A program made the position numbers and the translations under genes. From the NCBI RefSeq assembly GCF_001591585.1, contig NZ_BCVE01000008.1:1-64000 (forward strand): a DNA stretch of 64,000 bases. The letters are read 5' to 3'. The DNA comes from Niallia circulans NBRC 13626. Lineage in GTDB: Bacteria > Bacillota > Bacilli > Bacillales > Cytobacillaceae. Shown piece after piece: positions 25,328-35,604 of the stretch. The notes beneath the pieces are model-generated. The model did not search any database, was not told the origin of the DNA, and saw only the letters and a program-made list of their open reading frames with translations. The stretch's first letter is position 1. Each line of letters begins with the position of its first letter.

Positions 25328-27514
25328 TCATGATATATATTTTAATAGATAACTAGCTAAAGAAGGAGAATGTATACGCACTGCTAGTGAAGGAGGAGTA
25401 CTCCCATTCACTAATTCGGACGGTAAGCCAAACCAAATAACTTTTTCATCAATAATAATGAAAGGAAACGGTATATCAGGAGCTGAACCAATACTCCTTC
25501 TATTGAGAAGTTGTTTCCATTGTTGTTTTAATATCTCCTTCTGTTTTGGAAAAGAGGCTAATATTGTATGGTTGGAACGCTTGATATCTTTTTCTAGTAA
25601 TTCTACTCTTTGTGCGTGCGTCCAGTATAGTTTTGGATTCTTCTTTTGAATCCACTCGCCAATTTGTTGGTTGGTTACCACTTTATTGAATGCTTCTTGA
25701 TGGTTGACAAGCTGTCGAATCGTTTTCTTCCTATCTATTTTTGTTTTTATATAATTTCTGTTTGCTATATGAATAAATTTCCCTTTTGCCCTGCTGATCG
25801 CCACATTTATTAACCGTTCGCTTTCTTTGCCGGTTAAAAGGATTCCAGGCTTCAAAAATGCCTCTCCTTCTACACTATCAAAGATGATTATATCTCTTTC
25901 GCTTCCTTGAAAACGATGGACTGTAGCGATAATAAGCCGTTTTTCTATGATGGCTTCTGGGAAAAATTCTGATGCCATTGCTTCCATTATTTCCGCCTGT
26001 GCTCGATATGGAGTAACGTAGCCGATACTCGTTGTTCCTTTTTCATTTAAAGCTTCATTTATAACTTGCAGAGCTAATAATAGATGGATATAATTCATAC
26101 GTGATTTCGAAGCTCTCTCAAATGTGGCATATGCGCCAAATTGACTCGAATCTAATAAAATATTCGCCTCTCCTTGGAAAGGTAGTTTTTCTGCGATTGC
26201 TTTTCTGTTTCTTTCCACCTTCTTATGATCGCCTACCAGAGAATGATATATATATTTATTGGTAAATTGAGAGATGCTTGGATGCATCCTTCTTTGTTCG
26301 TTTAATAACAAAAGCTGAGGATGAAGCGATGAACTATGAACCGTTTCGGCAACGCCTGTCGCGTGGAATACGTCTTCTTTTAACCATTTATCTACTAAAG
26401 CATGACGGCTAGTTGCGATAGGAGGTAACTGTTTAAAATCTCCACAAATAATGATTCTTTTTGCTAGTGATGCAGAAAAAGCGACTTGTGGAATATATGC
26501 CATGCTCGCCTCATCTACTATTACTAAATCGTATTCATCTTCATAAATGGCTGGATCTGTGGCAGCTTTTACTATTGTCGTGCCAACAATTTTTGCTTTT
26601 TGTACAAATTGCAGTTCCCTTTTTCTGATTTTTTCCATCACATTTGCTAATTTCTCTTCCATCTCTAATAACTGAGCAGAATCTCTTGTTGTAAACGAAT
26701 AAGAAAGGTCTTGTTTAAGTTTTAGTTTTTCTTCAAAAAAATACTGTTTTTGCTTGGCAAGATCCATATCCTTTTTATCTAATAAGGAACTTGTTGTAAT
26801 TTTTTCTTGTTCAAGTGATGCATTATTGCTATTTCCCCCATAGCGAAGGATATCCCCTATTTTAAATCGGTCCTTTTCTTTAATCGTTGTCGTTATTTCC
26901 GTGAGTAGAACATCTACAGCCTGGTTACTTTGTGCTAAGAGTAAAATCCTCTTACCTTTCCAATAACGTTGTAGAGCAACTCTAGCTAATGTGTATGTTT
27001 TTCCTGTTCCAGGCGGCCCCCACACAAAGGAGACGGGGTTATATTTGCATCTTAAAGAGAGCTCATGAACATGATTTTTCAGTTGCTCACTTGGGTGCTT
27101 TGTTTCTTCACTAGGTTGCATTAATTTAACGATTCTACTAAGCTTACGTTTATTTTTTTTAATAGTATCAAAACGGATTTGCAGCTGTTCTAATAGCTCC
27201 CAAGGATCATGGGATAAATATGCTTCTGAGACATCCTCACCAATCGCCTTTTCCAAAATAATAAGAAGGCTCTTGCCATCTGCCGATAATACTCTCCCCC
27301 TTACAGCCTGACTCCCCCAGTGAATCATTACATTTGATCCAATTGGAACCTTTAGATTGCTGATGCTTTCAAAATAATACGTAAAGTCATTTTCTGTGTT
27401 TAGGCGAATTCCATTATATAAAGCAACTTTCGATTGCCCGTATTTTTTTAAATGATTGATCTCGATTTGTAGTGCTTGCTGCCATTGTTTAATGGTAGTG
27501 ATAATGTTTGTCAT
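25328..27514 (-). CDS. SF1 (UPF1-like) helicase/nuclease with degenerate PLD-like C-terminus
   Basis: 728 residues. An N-terminal region (1-130) with a beta-rich segment is followed by an SF1B helicase core: Walker A VWGPPGTGKTYT (~165), motif Ia LLAQSNQAVDVLL, a coiled insertion (~250-310), motif II VDEAS (~336), motif III GDFKQLPP, NEQRRMHPSI, YVTPYRAQ, motif V VHRFQGSERD and motif VI NVAISRAKGKFI. The last ~130 residues resemble a phospholipase-D-like domain (ELLEKDIKRSNHTILASF ... IIIDEKVIWFG) but no HxK nuclease motif is visible. Similar architectures are linked to RNA or DNA processing; role unknown. AAAGGAG precedes the ATG. The HD-domain gene lies 88 bp upstream on the same strand. 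Confidence 0.8.
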   Translation of the reverse strand: MTNIITTIKQWQQALQIEINHLKKYGQSKVALYNGIRLNTENDFTYYFESISNLKVPIGSNVMIHWGSQAVRGRVLSADGKSLLIILEKAIGEDVSEAYLSHDPWELLEQLQIRFDTIKKNKRKLSRIVKLMQPSEETKHPSEQLKNHVHELSLRCKYNPVSFVWGPPGTGKTYTLARVALQRYWKGKRILLLAQSNQAVDVLLTEITTTIKEKDRFKIGDILRYGGNSNNASLEQEKITTSSLLDKKDMDLAKQKQYFFEEKLKLKQDLSYSFTTRDSAQLLEMEEKLANVMEKIRKRELQFVQKAKIVGTTIVKAATDPAIYEDEYDLVIVDEASMAYIPQVAFSASLAKRIIICGDFKQLPPIATSRHALVDKWLKEDVFHATGVAETVHSSSLHPQLLLLNEQRRMHPSISQFTNKYIYHSLVGDHKKVERNRKAIAEKLPFQGEANILLDSSQFGAYATFERASKSRMNYIHLLLALQVINEALNEKGTTSIGYVTPYRAQAEIMEAMASEFFPEAIIEKRLIIATVHRFQGSERDIIIFDSVEGEAFLKPGILLTGKESERLINVAISRAKGKFIHIANRNYIKTKIDRKKTIRQLVNHQEAFNKVVTNQQIGEWIQKKNPKLYWTHAQRVELLEKDIKRSNHTILASFPKQKEILKQQWKQLLNRRSIGSAPDIPFPFIIIDEKVIWFGLPSELVNGSTPPSLAVRIHSPSLASYLLKYIS

Positions 27515-27602
27515 TTTCTCCTTTAATTCCTTTTCTAAAAAAGTCGATTTTTCTATTATAGCATTTAAAAGAAAAGAAGAATAGAAACAGGGAAATCCAG
27601 TT

Positions 27603-28148
27603 CTATCCTTCTAGTTCTTTGCTATTCTTCGTTTGCTGTTCTATATATTCATCAATTTTTGCATCTAATCGTTCTAAACTCTTTATTGCCCTTTCCTTCG
27701 TTATCGTACGATAGTGATGATGTCCCCCAGGCTCCTCGTCCTTTTCATCAGCTAGTTTAACAATTTTTTGTAAGGGGGTTAAAATCACGGAACCACCAGG
27801 AATGAAACTATCTGTATGGAAAAGAACGGCTAAAGCTATTTCTTTTGCTTTAATTGGATTTTCTCCTAAGCGGATTAATAATTTATGTGCTCTTTCCGCC
27901 CCTTTTATTGGATGAATGTCATTTTGTCTATATAATTTATAATCCCATTTTCCATCTTTATACCACGTATAGTGTCCCATGTCATGTAAAAATCCGGCTT
28001 TAGCTGCATTATCGACATCGACACTTGATTCTTTTGCCATTTCAAAAGCATGATAAGCAACTGCCAGAGCATGAGCTAAACCTGAGCGTGTAATATATTT
28101 TTGTGCAATATGATGATTATATATATCGAGAAGTTTAACGTCTCTCAT
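27603..28148 (-). CDS. HD-domain phosphohydrolase
   Basis: About 181 residues. HALAVAYHAFEMA, then the metal-binding doublet in AGFLHDMGHY (~52), HPIKGAERAHKLL and VLFHTDSF give the His/Asp series of the HD fold. Distantly YedJ/YfbR-like; it probably hydrolyses a nucleotide or phosphoester, substrate unknown. ATG 28148 is used, eight bases after AAGGGAG. It precedes the SF1 helicase gene and may be co-transcribed with it. Confidence 0.78.
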   Translation of the reverse strand: MRDVKLLDIYNHHIAQKYITRSGLAHALAVAYHAFEMAKESSVDVDNAAKAGFLHDMGHYTWYKDGKWDYKLYRQNDIHPIKGAERAHKLLIRLGENPIKAKEIALAVLFHTDSFIPGGSVILTPLQKIVKLADEKDEEPGGHHHYRTITKERAIKSLERLDAKIDEYIEQQTKNSKELEG

Positions 28149-28440
28149 CTCCGACACTCCCTTTCTTTATAAACAATCACACTCTATATTGAGAGAGCAT
28201 TTGATAAACTTTATTTGCTTTATCCTACCCTTATTAAGCCTTTTAAAAAAGTATTTTTCCTATTATATTATATTTTTTGTAAAATGATAATAAAAAACAC
28301 TTGTAATAGCTAAATGGCTTAGATTATAAGTCGGTTATGAATTATTTTATTGAAATTTTTGTTTTGAATTTTTATAATATTTTGAATGCGTAAAATTTTC
28401 TTCTTTTGTAAAAGAGATTTTATAGGTTAGATATTAGCGT
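28149..28440. other. AT-rich intergenic stretch
   Basis: It should contain the promoter of the HD gene and otherwise shows only AT-rich sequence. No open frame with a ribosome site and no strong hairpin is seen before the terminator at 28447. Confidence 0.5.
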
Positions 28441-28446
28441 ATATAG

Positions 28447-28484
28447 AAAAAAAGATGTGATACTCGCTAATCACATCTTTTTTC
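28447..28484 (-). terminator. Terminator of the glutamate synthase operon
   Basis: AAAGATGTGAT and ATCACATCTTT pair perfectly; minus strand continues TTTTTTTCT. It lies 5 bp after the small-subunit stop codon. Confidence 0.88.
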
Positions 28485-28488
28485 TCGT

Positions 28489-29982
28489 TTATGCATTTAC
28501 AGTAGGTAAAATGGAGGCGCCCATTAAGTATTCGTCAACTTTTCTAGCAACTTCTCTGCCTTCGTTAATTGCCCATACGATCAAGCTTTGCCCTCTGCGT
28601 GCATCACCAGCCGCAAATACACCTTCCAAATTCGTTGTAAAATCGCCATATACCGCCGCAACTTTACGACTTGTAGTTTCCAGTCCGAAATGTTTCAGTA
28701 CTGGTTGTTCAGGACCTTCAAAGCCGATCGCAATAAATACTAACTGTGCTGGCCAAACTTTTTCCGTACCAGGAATTTCTTTGAAAATAAACGTTCCATC
28801 TGCTTGCTTTATTTTTTCCATGGAAACAGTATGAAGCTCTTTTAGCTTTCCGTCGCTATCTTTTACCATTCTTTTTGTTTGAATTCCATATTGTCTTGGA
28901 TCTTCACCAAACTTTTGTTCAGCTTCTTCGTAAGCATATTCTAATGTGAATACATTAGGCGCTGCCGGCCACATATTTTCACTTGAGCGCATTATCCCAA
29001 GCTTTGGATGCTTCCCAAATTGAACTACACTTTTACAGTTCTGACGTAATGCAGTTGCTACACAATCTGCTCCTGTATCGCCGCCGCCGATAACGATGAC
29101 ATCTTTTCCTGCTGCATCGATGAAGTTTTTATCTTGAAAATTGGAATCTAGTAGACTTTTGGTAACACCTGTTAGATAGTCCATTGCAAAATGAACACCC
29201 TCTGCATCTCTGCCTTCCATAACTAAATCTCTTTGTTTCTGGGCACCAGTACATAGAATAACAGCATCATACTGTTCTCTTAATTCTGAAGCTGTTATAT
29301 CTTTCCCTACTTCGGTATTGGTAATAAAATCAATCCCTTCTTGTGTAAGTAGTTTCACTCTTCTTTCCACATCTTTTTTGTCAATTTTCATATTGGGTAT
29401 CCCATACATTAATAATCCGCCTGGTCTATCTGCACGTTCATACACAGTTACAGAATGGCCTGCTTGATTTAACTGATCTGCACTAGCTAGCCCTGCTGGT
29501 CCTGAACCAATAATGGCTACTTTTTTTCCTGTTCTCTTCGCAGGTATCCGCGGTTGGATCCAACCCTGTTCAAATCCCTTATCAATAATAGTGCGTTCAA
29601 TATTTTTAATCGCAACAGCTGGATCTGAAATCGCTACAGTACAGGAACCTTCGCAAGGAGCTGGACAAGCACTTCCAGTGAATTCTGGGAAATTATTTGT
29701 TTTCAATAAACGATCTAATGCCTCTTTCCATCTTCCTCTATAAACTAAATCGTTCCATTCAGGGATTAAGTTATGGATTGGACAGCCGGATGTACTTCCC
29801 GCAATTTCCATCCCGATATGACAGAATGGTGTTGCACAGTCCATACATCTCGCCCCTTGTCTTTGTAGTACTTCATCAGAGAAAGGAGCAGAATACTTTT
29901 TGAAATCTTTTAGACGGGAAAGCGGATTTCTTTCTTCCGCTTCCTCCCGATTATATTCGATAAATCCAGTTGCTTTTCCCAT
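28489..29982 (-). CDS. gltD: Glutamate synthase (NADPH) small subunit
   Basis: 497 residues; gltB in B. subtilis naming. It passes electrons from NADPH to the large subunit. N-terminal iron-sulfur region: RCMDCATPFCHIG (~47-58) and GCPIHNLIPEW, then CPAPCEGSC (~107-115). FAD-binding VAIIGSGPAGLA (~154-165), NADPH-binding VIVIGGGDTGADC (~295-307) and a final GVFAAGDARRGQSLIVWAI (~457-475) complete the fold. GGAGAG lies 7 bases before the ATG, and the gap to the large-subunit gene is 15 bp. Controlled with it by GltC. Confidence 0.95.
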   Translation of the reverse strand: MGKATGFIEYNREEAEERNPLSRLKDFKKYSAPFSDEVLQRQGARCMDCATPFCHIGMEIAGSTSGCPIHNLIPEWNDLVYRGRWKEALDRLLKTNNFPEFTGSACPAPCEGSCTVAISDPAVAIKNIERTIIDKGFEQGWIQPRIPAKRTGKKVAIIGSGPAGLASADQLNQAGHSVTVYERADRPGGLLMYGIPNMKIDKKDVERRVKLLTQEGIDFITNTEVGKDITASELREQYDAVILCTGAQKQRDLVMEGRDAEGVHFAMDYLTGVTKSLLDSNFQDKNFIDAAGKDVIVIGGGDTGADCVATALRQNCKSVVQFGKHPKLGIMRSSENMWPAAPNVFTLEYAYEEAEQKFGEDPRQYGIQTKRMVKDSDGKLKELHTVSMEKIKQADGTFIFKEIPGTEKVWPAQLVFIAIGFEGPEQPVLKHFGLETTSRKVAAVYGDFTTNLEGVFAAGDARRGQSLIVWAINEGREVARKVDEYLMGASILPTVNA

Positions 29983-29997
29983 TCTGTTCTCTCCTTT

Positions 29998-32900
29998 CTA
30001 CTGCACTAATACGGTAATTTTATTTGCTTGTTTTTTTTTGTCTTGATTGGAATTATTCGCAAAAGCTTCCATTGCGGCATCTTCTTCTGATAAGCCATTT
30101 TCAAGTCCCTTTTGAATATTGGCAATCATTCGCTTATAATCTTTCGGTATAACTTTGACAAACCGTTGAACGAATTTATCCCAATTAACAAGTACCTGTT
30201 GACCTGCTAAACTACCTGTTAATTCAATATGCTTTTCAATAAGTCCTTTTATTCTCTCTATTTCTGCTCGTTCTTCTAATTGTTCAAAGATTATCATTTC
30301 CTTATTACACATTGCTTTAAATTGCTCTGCATCTTTCGGTAAAACATAGGCAACTCCACCTGACATACCTGCAGCAAAGTTCTTCCCTACTTCCCCTAAA
30401 ATAACAACTTCTCCTCCAGTCATGTATTCTAAGCCATGATCACCAATACCTTCAACTACAACACTTGCACCACTGTTACGAACTGCAAATCTTTCTCCCG
30501 CTTTTCCGTTAATAAACGCTTCGCCGCTTGTCGCACCGTAAAATGCTACGTTTCCGATGATAACATTCTCATTCGCAACAATTGAATTGTCTGCGGGTAC
30601 CTTTGCCACAATTCTACCTCCAGAGAGTCCCTTGCCAATATAATCATTTGCATCACCTGTTAAATACAGGCTCATGCCTTTGGGAATAAAAGCACCGAAG
30701 CTTTGACCTGCTGAACCTGTGAAATGTAAATTGATTGTATTGTCAGGAAGTCCTTCTTCGCCATATAGTTTCGATATTTCGCTACCAACAATTGTACCAG
30801 TTACACGATTAGTATTTTGGATACTAAAATGCAAATGCAGCGCTTCTTTATTAATAATAGCTTTTTGAACTGCTGGAAGTATTTTTTGAATATCTAAACT
30901 TTCATCAATTTTATGATTTTGTGGTGTTTCAAACGTTCTTGGTCCATCGACTTGATATAATAGTTTCGATAAGTTTAAATCTTTTGCTTTCCAATGCGAT
31001 TGCGCCTGTTTACTTACTTTTAGCACATCTGTTCTTCCAACCATTTCTTCTACTGTGCGGAATCCTAATTGTGCCATTAGTTCACGTACTTCCTCTGCAA
31101 CAAAACGCATGAAATTGACAATATGATCTGGATCTCCAGCAAATTTATAGCGCAATTCTGGATTTTGGGTGGCGATACCCACTGGACATGTATCCAAATG
31201 ACAAGCTCGCATCATCACACATCCCATTACAATAAGAGGAGCTGTAGCAAAGCCAAATTCCTCGGCTCCCATAAGAGCTGCAAGTACAACATCTTTTCCT
31301 GTCATCAGCTTACCATCTGTTTCTAAAACGACACGATTTCGTAAACCATTTAGCATCAGGGTCTGATGTGCCTCTGCTAAGCCTAATTCCCATGGCAGAC
31401 CTGTGTGTTTAATACTTGTTTTTGGAGAAGCACCTGTACCTCCATCATATCCACTTACAACTATTACATCAGCAGCCCCCTTTGCAACACCAGCAGCGAT
31501 GGTACCAATTCCGCCTTTTGAAACTAATTTTACTGAAATTCGCGCATCTCTATTGGCGTTTTTCAGGTCGTGAATGAGTTGTGCTAAATCCTCAATAGAA
31601 TAAATATCATGATGCGGCGGTGGGGAAATTAATCCAACGCCTGGTGTAGAACCGCGAACTTCGGCAACCCATGGATATACTTTATTCCCTGGCAATTGAC
31701 CTCCTTCACCCGGCTTTGCTCCTTGAGCCATTTTAATTTGTAATTCTTTCGCGTTTATTAAATAATGGCTCTTAACTCCAAAACGTCCAGAAGCTATCTG
31801 CTTAATATTACTTCTTCTGTTATCGCCATTTTCATCTATCATATATCGAGAAGGATCTTCTCCGCCTTCACCACTATTACTGCTGGCACCTAATCTGTTC
31901 ATGGCAATCGCTAATGTTTCATGTGCTTCTTTACTTAAAGAACCGAAGGACATTGCACCTGTCTTAAATCGTTTTACGATAGATTCTACTGATTCCACTT
32001 CCTTAATATCGATAGGCTGTCGTGCTGAATCAAATGCAAATAAATTTCGTAAAAAACTCATGCTTTCTTCATTTGCAGCCTCAGAAAACTGTTTAAATAA
32101 GGAATAATCGCCTTTACGGCATGCCCATTGTAAGGTGTGGATTGTTTTCGGATTAAAAGCATGATGTTCTCCGCCTTTTCTCCATTGAAACTCACTTCCA
32201 GAATCTAATGTGTCGTCCATCCCATCTTGATAACCTAATTCATGTCTTTTCGTTGCTTCTTCAGCAATAATCTCTAAACCAATACCGCCAAGCTGTGAAA
32301 CAGTTCCAGTAAAATAACGGTCGATAACTTCTTCGCCGATACCGACAGCTTCAAAAATTTGTGCGCCTCGGTAGCTTTGGACAGTAGAAATACCCATTTT
32401 AGACATTACTTTTACAACACCTTCTGTAATGACTGTATTATATCTTGCTACTGCTTCTTCATAGGAAAGGGTCAGCACCCCATCTTTGATTGCTTGATTG
32501 TAGGTTGCGTATACTAAATAGGGATTAATTGCATCAGCTCCAAAACCTATTAAACTTGCAAAATGATGAACTTCCCTTACTTCACCAGACTCTACGATAA
32601 TACTTGCTTTCGTCCGCAGACCTTTCTTAATTAAATCCTGATGTAAAGCACTGACAGCTAATAAAACGGGAATCGCTTTATCTTCTCGTTTCATTGCACG
32701 GTCAGAAAGAATAAGTAAGGACACACCTTGTGCAATTGCTTCTTCTGCCTTTTGCACGAGCTGATTTAAACTGCTTTCTAAATCATCTGTAAACAAACTA
32801 TCTAGTGTTCGTGCTGTAAATTCAGTAAATGTATGAGATCGTAATTGTTCTACATCACTATTTGATAATATTGGTGTTTTCAATTGGATTCTATGACAAT

Positions 32901-34551
32901 TACTTGCATCAGGATGTAACAAATCACCTTCAGCACCTAACCAAGTTAAAGTTGATGTAACCAAATGTTCCCGAATAGCATCAATTGGAGGGTTAGTTAC
33001 TTGTGCAAATAGTTGTTTAAAATAATTAAATAAAGATTGCGGCTTATTAGACAAGACAGCAAGCGGCGTATCATTTCCCATCGATCCAATCGGGTCTTTG
33101 CCCTCCAACACAACTGGAAGCAGATTTTTTTGGACATCTTCATACGTATAGCCAAATGCTTTCTGCCTTGCAAGTAAATCGGGAAAGTCTTCTGCTTTTT
33201 CTTCTGCATTCTCCTCTAGTCGAATAACTTCATCTAACCACTCATCATAAGGATGTGCCGAAGCAATAGTATTTTTTAATTCTTCGTCTGAAACAATACG
33301 GCCTTCTTCAAGATCAATTAATAGCATTTTCCCAGGACTTAAACGCTCTTTATAGAGAATATTCTCTTCTTCGACTGGAACAACTCCCACTTCTGAAGAA
33401 AAAACAATATAATTATCTTTCGTTACATAATATCTTGCTGGACGCAAACCATTACGATCCAATATAGCACCAATTTGTTTACCGTCCGTAAAGGTGATTG
33501 CCATTGGGCCATCCCATGGCTCCATTAAGCTACTATGATATTCATAAAAATCTCTTTTCGCCTTTGAAATATGGGGATTCTCAGTCCAAGGCTCTGGGAT
33601 CATCATCATAGCTGCATGAGCAGGTGTGCGTCCAGATAAGATAAAGAATTCAAGTGCATTATCGAATACAGAAGAATCACTACCATTTGCATCTAATATC
33701 GGCAGTACCTTTTGCAAATCCTCTCCAAAAACTTCTGATACAAATTGCTGCTCTCTTGCTTTCATCCAGTTGAAATTTCCTCGTAATGTATTAATTTCTC
33801 CGTTATGAATTAAGTAACGGTTTGGATGTGCTCTTTCCCAGCTAGGAAAAGTATTTGTGCTAAAGCGGGAATGAACAATAGCAAATGCGGATACAAAAGC
33901 CGGATCCTGCACATCTAAATAAAAGCTTTCGACTTGGTCTGATGTGAGAAGTCCTTTATAAACAATGGTGCTAGATGACAAACTTGCGAAATAAAATTCT
34001 TTTTCTTCTGCTCTTCCCCAATTTTCAGCAAGTTTACGGATAATATATAATTTTCGCTCAAAAACTAATTTATCTTTGTTTTCTATGCTTGATTGAATGA
34101 ATACTTGACGGACAATCGGACAACTTTGTTGTGCGACTTTTCCGATTTTTCTGAAATCTGTCGGTACAGTTCTCCAGCCAATAAGTTCTTGACCCATTTC
34201 TTTAATATATTCGTTAATTTTTGCTTCGATTATTTCTCTGTGAGGATCATCTTTGGAAAAAAAGATCATTCCTACCGCGTATTTACCGCTTTCGGGAAGA
34301 TTGAATTCCTTAAGTTCTTTTCGAAAAAAGGTATCAGGTATTTGAACCATTAATCCAGCTCCGTCTCCTGTTAAAGGATCGCTTCCTTGTCCGCCGCGAT
34401 GATCCAATTTACAAAGCATACTTAAACCTTTTTTCACAATGTCATGCGTCGCTTCCCCTTTTATATGAGCGTACAGTCCGATTCCACATGCATCATGTTC
34501 AAATTCCGGTCTATATAAGCCCTGTGCCTTTTCCATTTGGTTGTACGTCAT
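29998..34551 (-). CDS. gltB: Glutamate synthase (NADPH) large subunit
   Basis: 1517 residues; gltA in B. subtilis. It makes two glutamates from glutamine and 2-oxoglutarate. The start MTYNQMEKAQGLYRPEFEHDACGIG leads to the N-terminal nucleophile Cys after a short propeptide (class II glutaminase, ~1-400). The central and FMN-binding synthase domains follow with GGEDPSR, GQLPGNKVYPWVAEVRG, GYDGGTGASP and the 3Fe-4S cysteines in CHLDTCPVGIATQ. The last ~270 residues form the beta-helix with repeated Gly-rich turns. ATG 34551 is chosen from homology and AGGGGTGG upstream; the frame stays open ten codons more. Divergent gltC is 139 bp away. Confidence 0.96.
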   Translation of the reverse strand: MTYNQMEKAQGLYRPEFEHDACGIGLYAHIKGEATHDIVKKGLSMLCKLDHRGGQGSDPLTGDGAGLMVQIPDTFFRKELKEFNLPESGKYAVGMIFFSKDDPHREIIEAKINEYIKEMGQELIGWRTVPTDFRKIGKVAQQSCPIVRQVFIQSSIENKDKLVFERKLYIIRKLAENWGRAEEKEFYFASLSSSTIVYKGLLTSDQVESFYLDVQDPAFVSAFAIVHSRFSTNTFPSWERAHPNRYLIHNGEINTLRGNFNWMKAREQQFVSEVFGEDLQKVLPILDANGSDSSVFDNALEFFILSGRTPAHAAMMMIPEPWTENPHISKAKRDFYEYHSSLMEPWDGPMAITFTDGKQIGAILDRNGLRPARYYVTKDNYIVFSSEVGVVPVEEENILYKERLSPGKMLLIDLEEGRIVSDEELKNTIASAHPYDEWLDEVIRLEENAEEKAEDFPDLLARQKAFGYTYEDVQKNLLPVVLEGKDPIGSMGNDTPLAVLSNKPQSLFNYFKQLFAQVTNPPIDAIREHLVTSTLTWLGAEGDLLHPDASNCHRIQLKTPILSNSDVEQLRSHTFTEFTARTLDSLFTDDLESSLNQLVQKAEEAIAQGVSLLILSDRAMKREDKAIPVLLAVSALHQDLIKKGLRTKASIIVESGEVREVHHFASLIGFGADAINPYLVYATYNQAIKDGVLTLSYEEAVARYNTVITEGVVKVMSKMGISTVQSYRGAQIFEAVGIGEEVIDRYFTGTVSQLGGIGLEIIAEEATKRHELGYQDGMDDTLDSGSEFQWRKGGEHHAFNPKTIHTLQWACRKGDYSLFKQFSEAANEESMSFLRNLFAFDSARQPIDIKEVESVESIVKRFKTGAMSFGSLSKEAHETLAIAMNRLGASSNSGEGGEDPSRYMIDENGDNRRSNIKQIASGRFGVKSHYLINAKELQIKMAQGAKPGEGGQLPGNKVYPWVAEVRGSTPGVGLISPPPHHDIYSIEDLAQLIHDLKNANRDARISVKLVSKGGIGTIAAGVAKGAADVIVVSGYDGGTGASPKTSIKHTGLPWELGLAEAHQTLMLNGLRNRVVLETDGKLMTGKDVVLAALMGAEEFGFATAPLIVMGCVMMRACHLDTCPVGIATQNPELRYKFAGDPDHIVNFMRFVAEEVRELMAQLGFRTVEEMVGRTDVLKVSKQAQSHWKAKDLNLSKLLYQVDGPRTFETPQNHKIDESLDIQKILPAVQKAIINKEALHLHFSIQNTNRVTGTIVGSEISKLYGEEGLPDNTINLHFTGSAGQSFGAFIPKGMSLYLTGDANDYIGKGLSGGRIVAKVPADNSIVANENVIIGNVAFYGATSGEAFINGKAGERFAVRNSGASVVVEGIGDHGLEYMTGGEVVILGEVGKNFAAGMSGGVAYVLPKDAEQFKAMCNKEMIIFEQLEERAEIERIKGLIEKHIELTGSLAGQQVLVNWDKFVQRFVKVIPKDYKRMIANIQKGLENGLSEEDAAMEAFANNSNQDKKKQANKITVLVQ

Positions 34552-34603
34552 TTCAACCACCCCTGTCAGATTTTCTAACAAATTTTTTTATTCAGATAAT
34601 TTA

Positions 34604-34668
34604 ATTATACTATACAAATTCATATGTACAATATATCATTTAGATAGAACTAATCTAAAAAAGAGATT
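34604..34668. promoter_or_regulatory. gltB promoter and overlapping GltC-type operator boxes
   Basis: On the minus strand TATAAT (34609-34604) has a weak upstream hexamer TTGTAC, as expected of an activator-dependent promoter. Farther upstream two overlapping dyads occur: TAGAT-N7-ATCTA (34641-34657) and ATCT-N7-AGAT (34653-34667), the latter a T-N11-A LysR motif. They sit just before gltC, fitting autorepression and activation of gltB. Confidence 0.6.
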
Positions 34669-34690
34669 ATTATAAAGAAGGTCGGTAAAA

Positions 34691-35593
34691 ATGGAACTTA
34701 GACAACTAAAATACTTTATTGAAGTAGCAGAAAGAGAGCATGTCTCAGAGGCTGCTGAACATCTTCATGTTGCCCAATCTGCTGTTAGTCGTCAAATTGC
34801 AAATTTAGAGGATGAATTAGGTGTTCAATTATTTGAACGAGAAGGAAGGAATGTCAAACTAACTCCGATTGGAAAGATTTTTTTAACTCACTCCCAATCA
34901 ATCTTGAAATCAGTCGATCGAGCTGTAGAGCAAGTTAATGCCTATTTGGATCCTGAAAGAGGGTCGATTAAAATCGGCTTTCCAACTAGTCTTGCAAGCC
35001 ACTTATTGCCGACTGTTATATCAGCATTTAAAGAAAAGCATCCAAATGTGAGGTTTCAATTACGGCAAGGATCTTATTACTTTTTAACCGAAGGCGTAAA
35101 AAATAGAGATATAGATTTAGCATTCTTAGGACCTGTACCAACAGATGACTTCTTATTAACAGGCAATATTTTATTTACAGAGAGAATCTTCGCATTATTA
35201 CCAAGTAATCATATTTTGAGTGAAAGAAAATCACTTCGATTACGAGATCTGCGAAATGACGAATTTGTTTTATTTCCAGAAGGATATATATTGCAAAAAA
35301 TTGCGATTGATGCATGTAAACAAGAAGGTTTTTTACCTAATATAAATGCTGAGGGTGAAGACTTAGATGCAATCAAAGGGTTAGTTTCCGCAGGAATGGG
35401 TGTAACTCTTCTTCCAGAGAGTACATTTTATGATACTGTTCCTAAATTTACAGTGAAGGTTCCTATTGAGGATCCAATTATTAGCCGGACAGTTGGTATC
35501 ATCGTACCAAGTAATCGGGAATTGCCACCCTCTGTACAAACATTTCGCCGATTTATCATCGACTTTTTCACGATTCTAGAAAAATATCAGTAA
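34691..35593 (+). CDS. gltC: LysR-type activator of glutamate synthase
   Basis: 300 residues, LysR family. MELRQLKYFIEVAE start, winged helix with HVSEAAEHLHVAQSAVSRQIANLE (18-41) and LFEREGRNVKLTP, then two periplasmic-binding-like halves (~90-295) including KIGFPTSLASHLLP and GLVSAGMGVTLLPE. Position divergent from the glutamate synthase operon and sequence agree with B. subtilis GltC, which activates it when 2-oxoglutarate is high and is antagonised by glutamate dehydrogenase RocG. A terminator follows. Confidence 0.93.
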   Translation: MELRQLKYFIEVAEREHVSEAAEHLHVAQSAVSRQIANLEDELGVQLFEREGRNVKLTPIGKIFLTHSQSILKSVDRAVEQVNAYLDPERGSIKIGFPTSLASHLLPTVISAFKEKHPNVRFQLRQGSYYFLTEGVKNRDIDLAFLGPVPTDDFLLTGNILFTERIFALLPSNHILSERKSLRLRDLRNDEFVLFPEGYILQKIAIDACKQEGFLPNINAEGEDLDAIKGLVSAGMGVTLLPESTFYDTVPKFTVKVPIEDPIISRTVGIIVPSNRELPPSVQTFRRFIIDFFTILEKYQ

Positions 35594-35604
35594 CTAAGAA
35601 GCAA

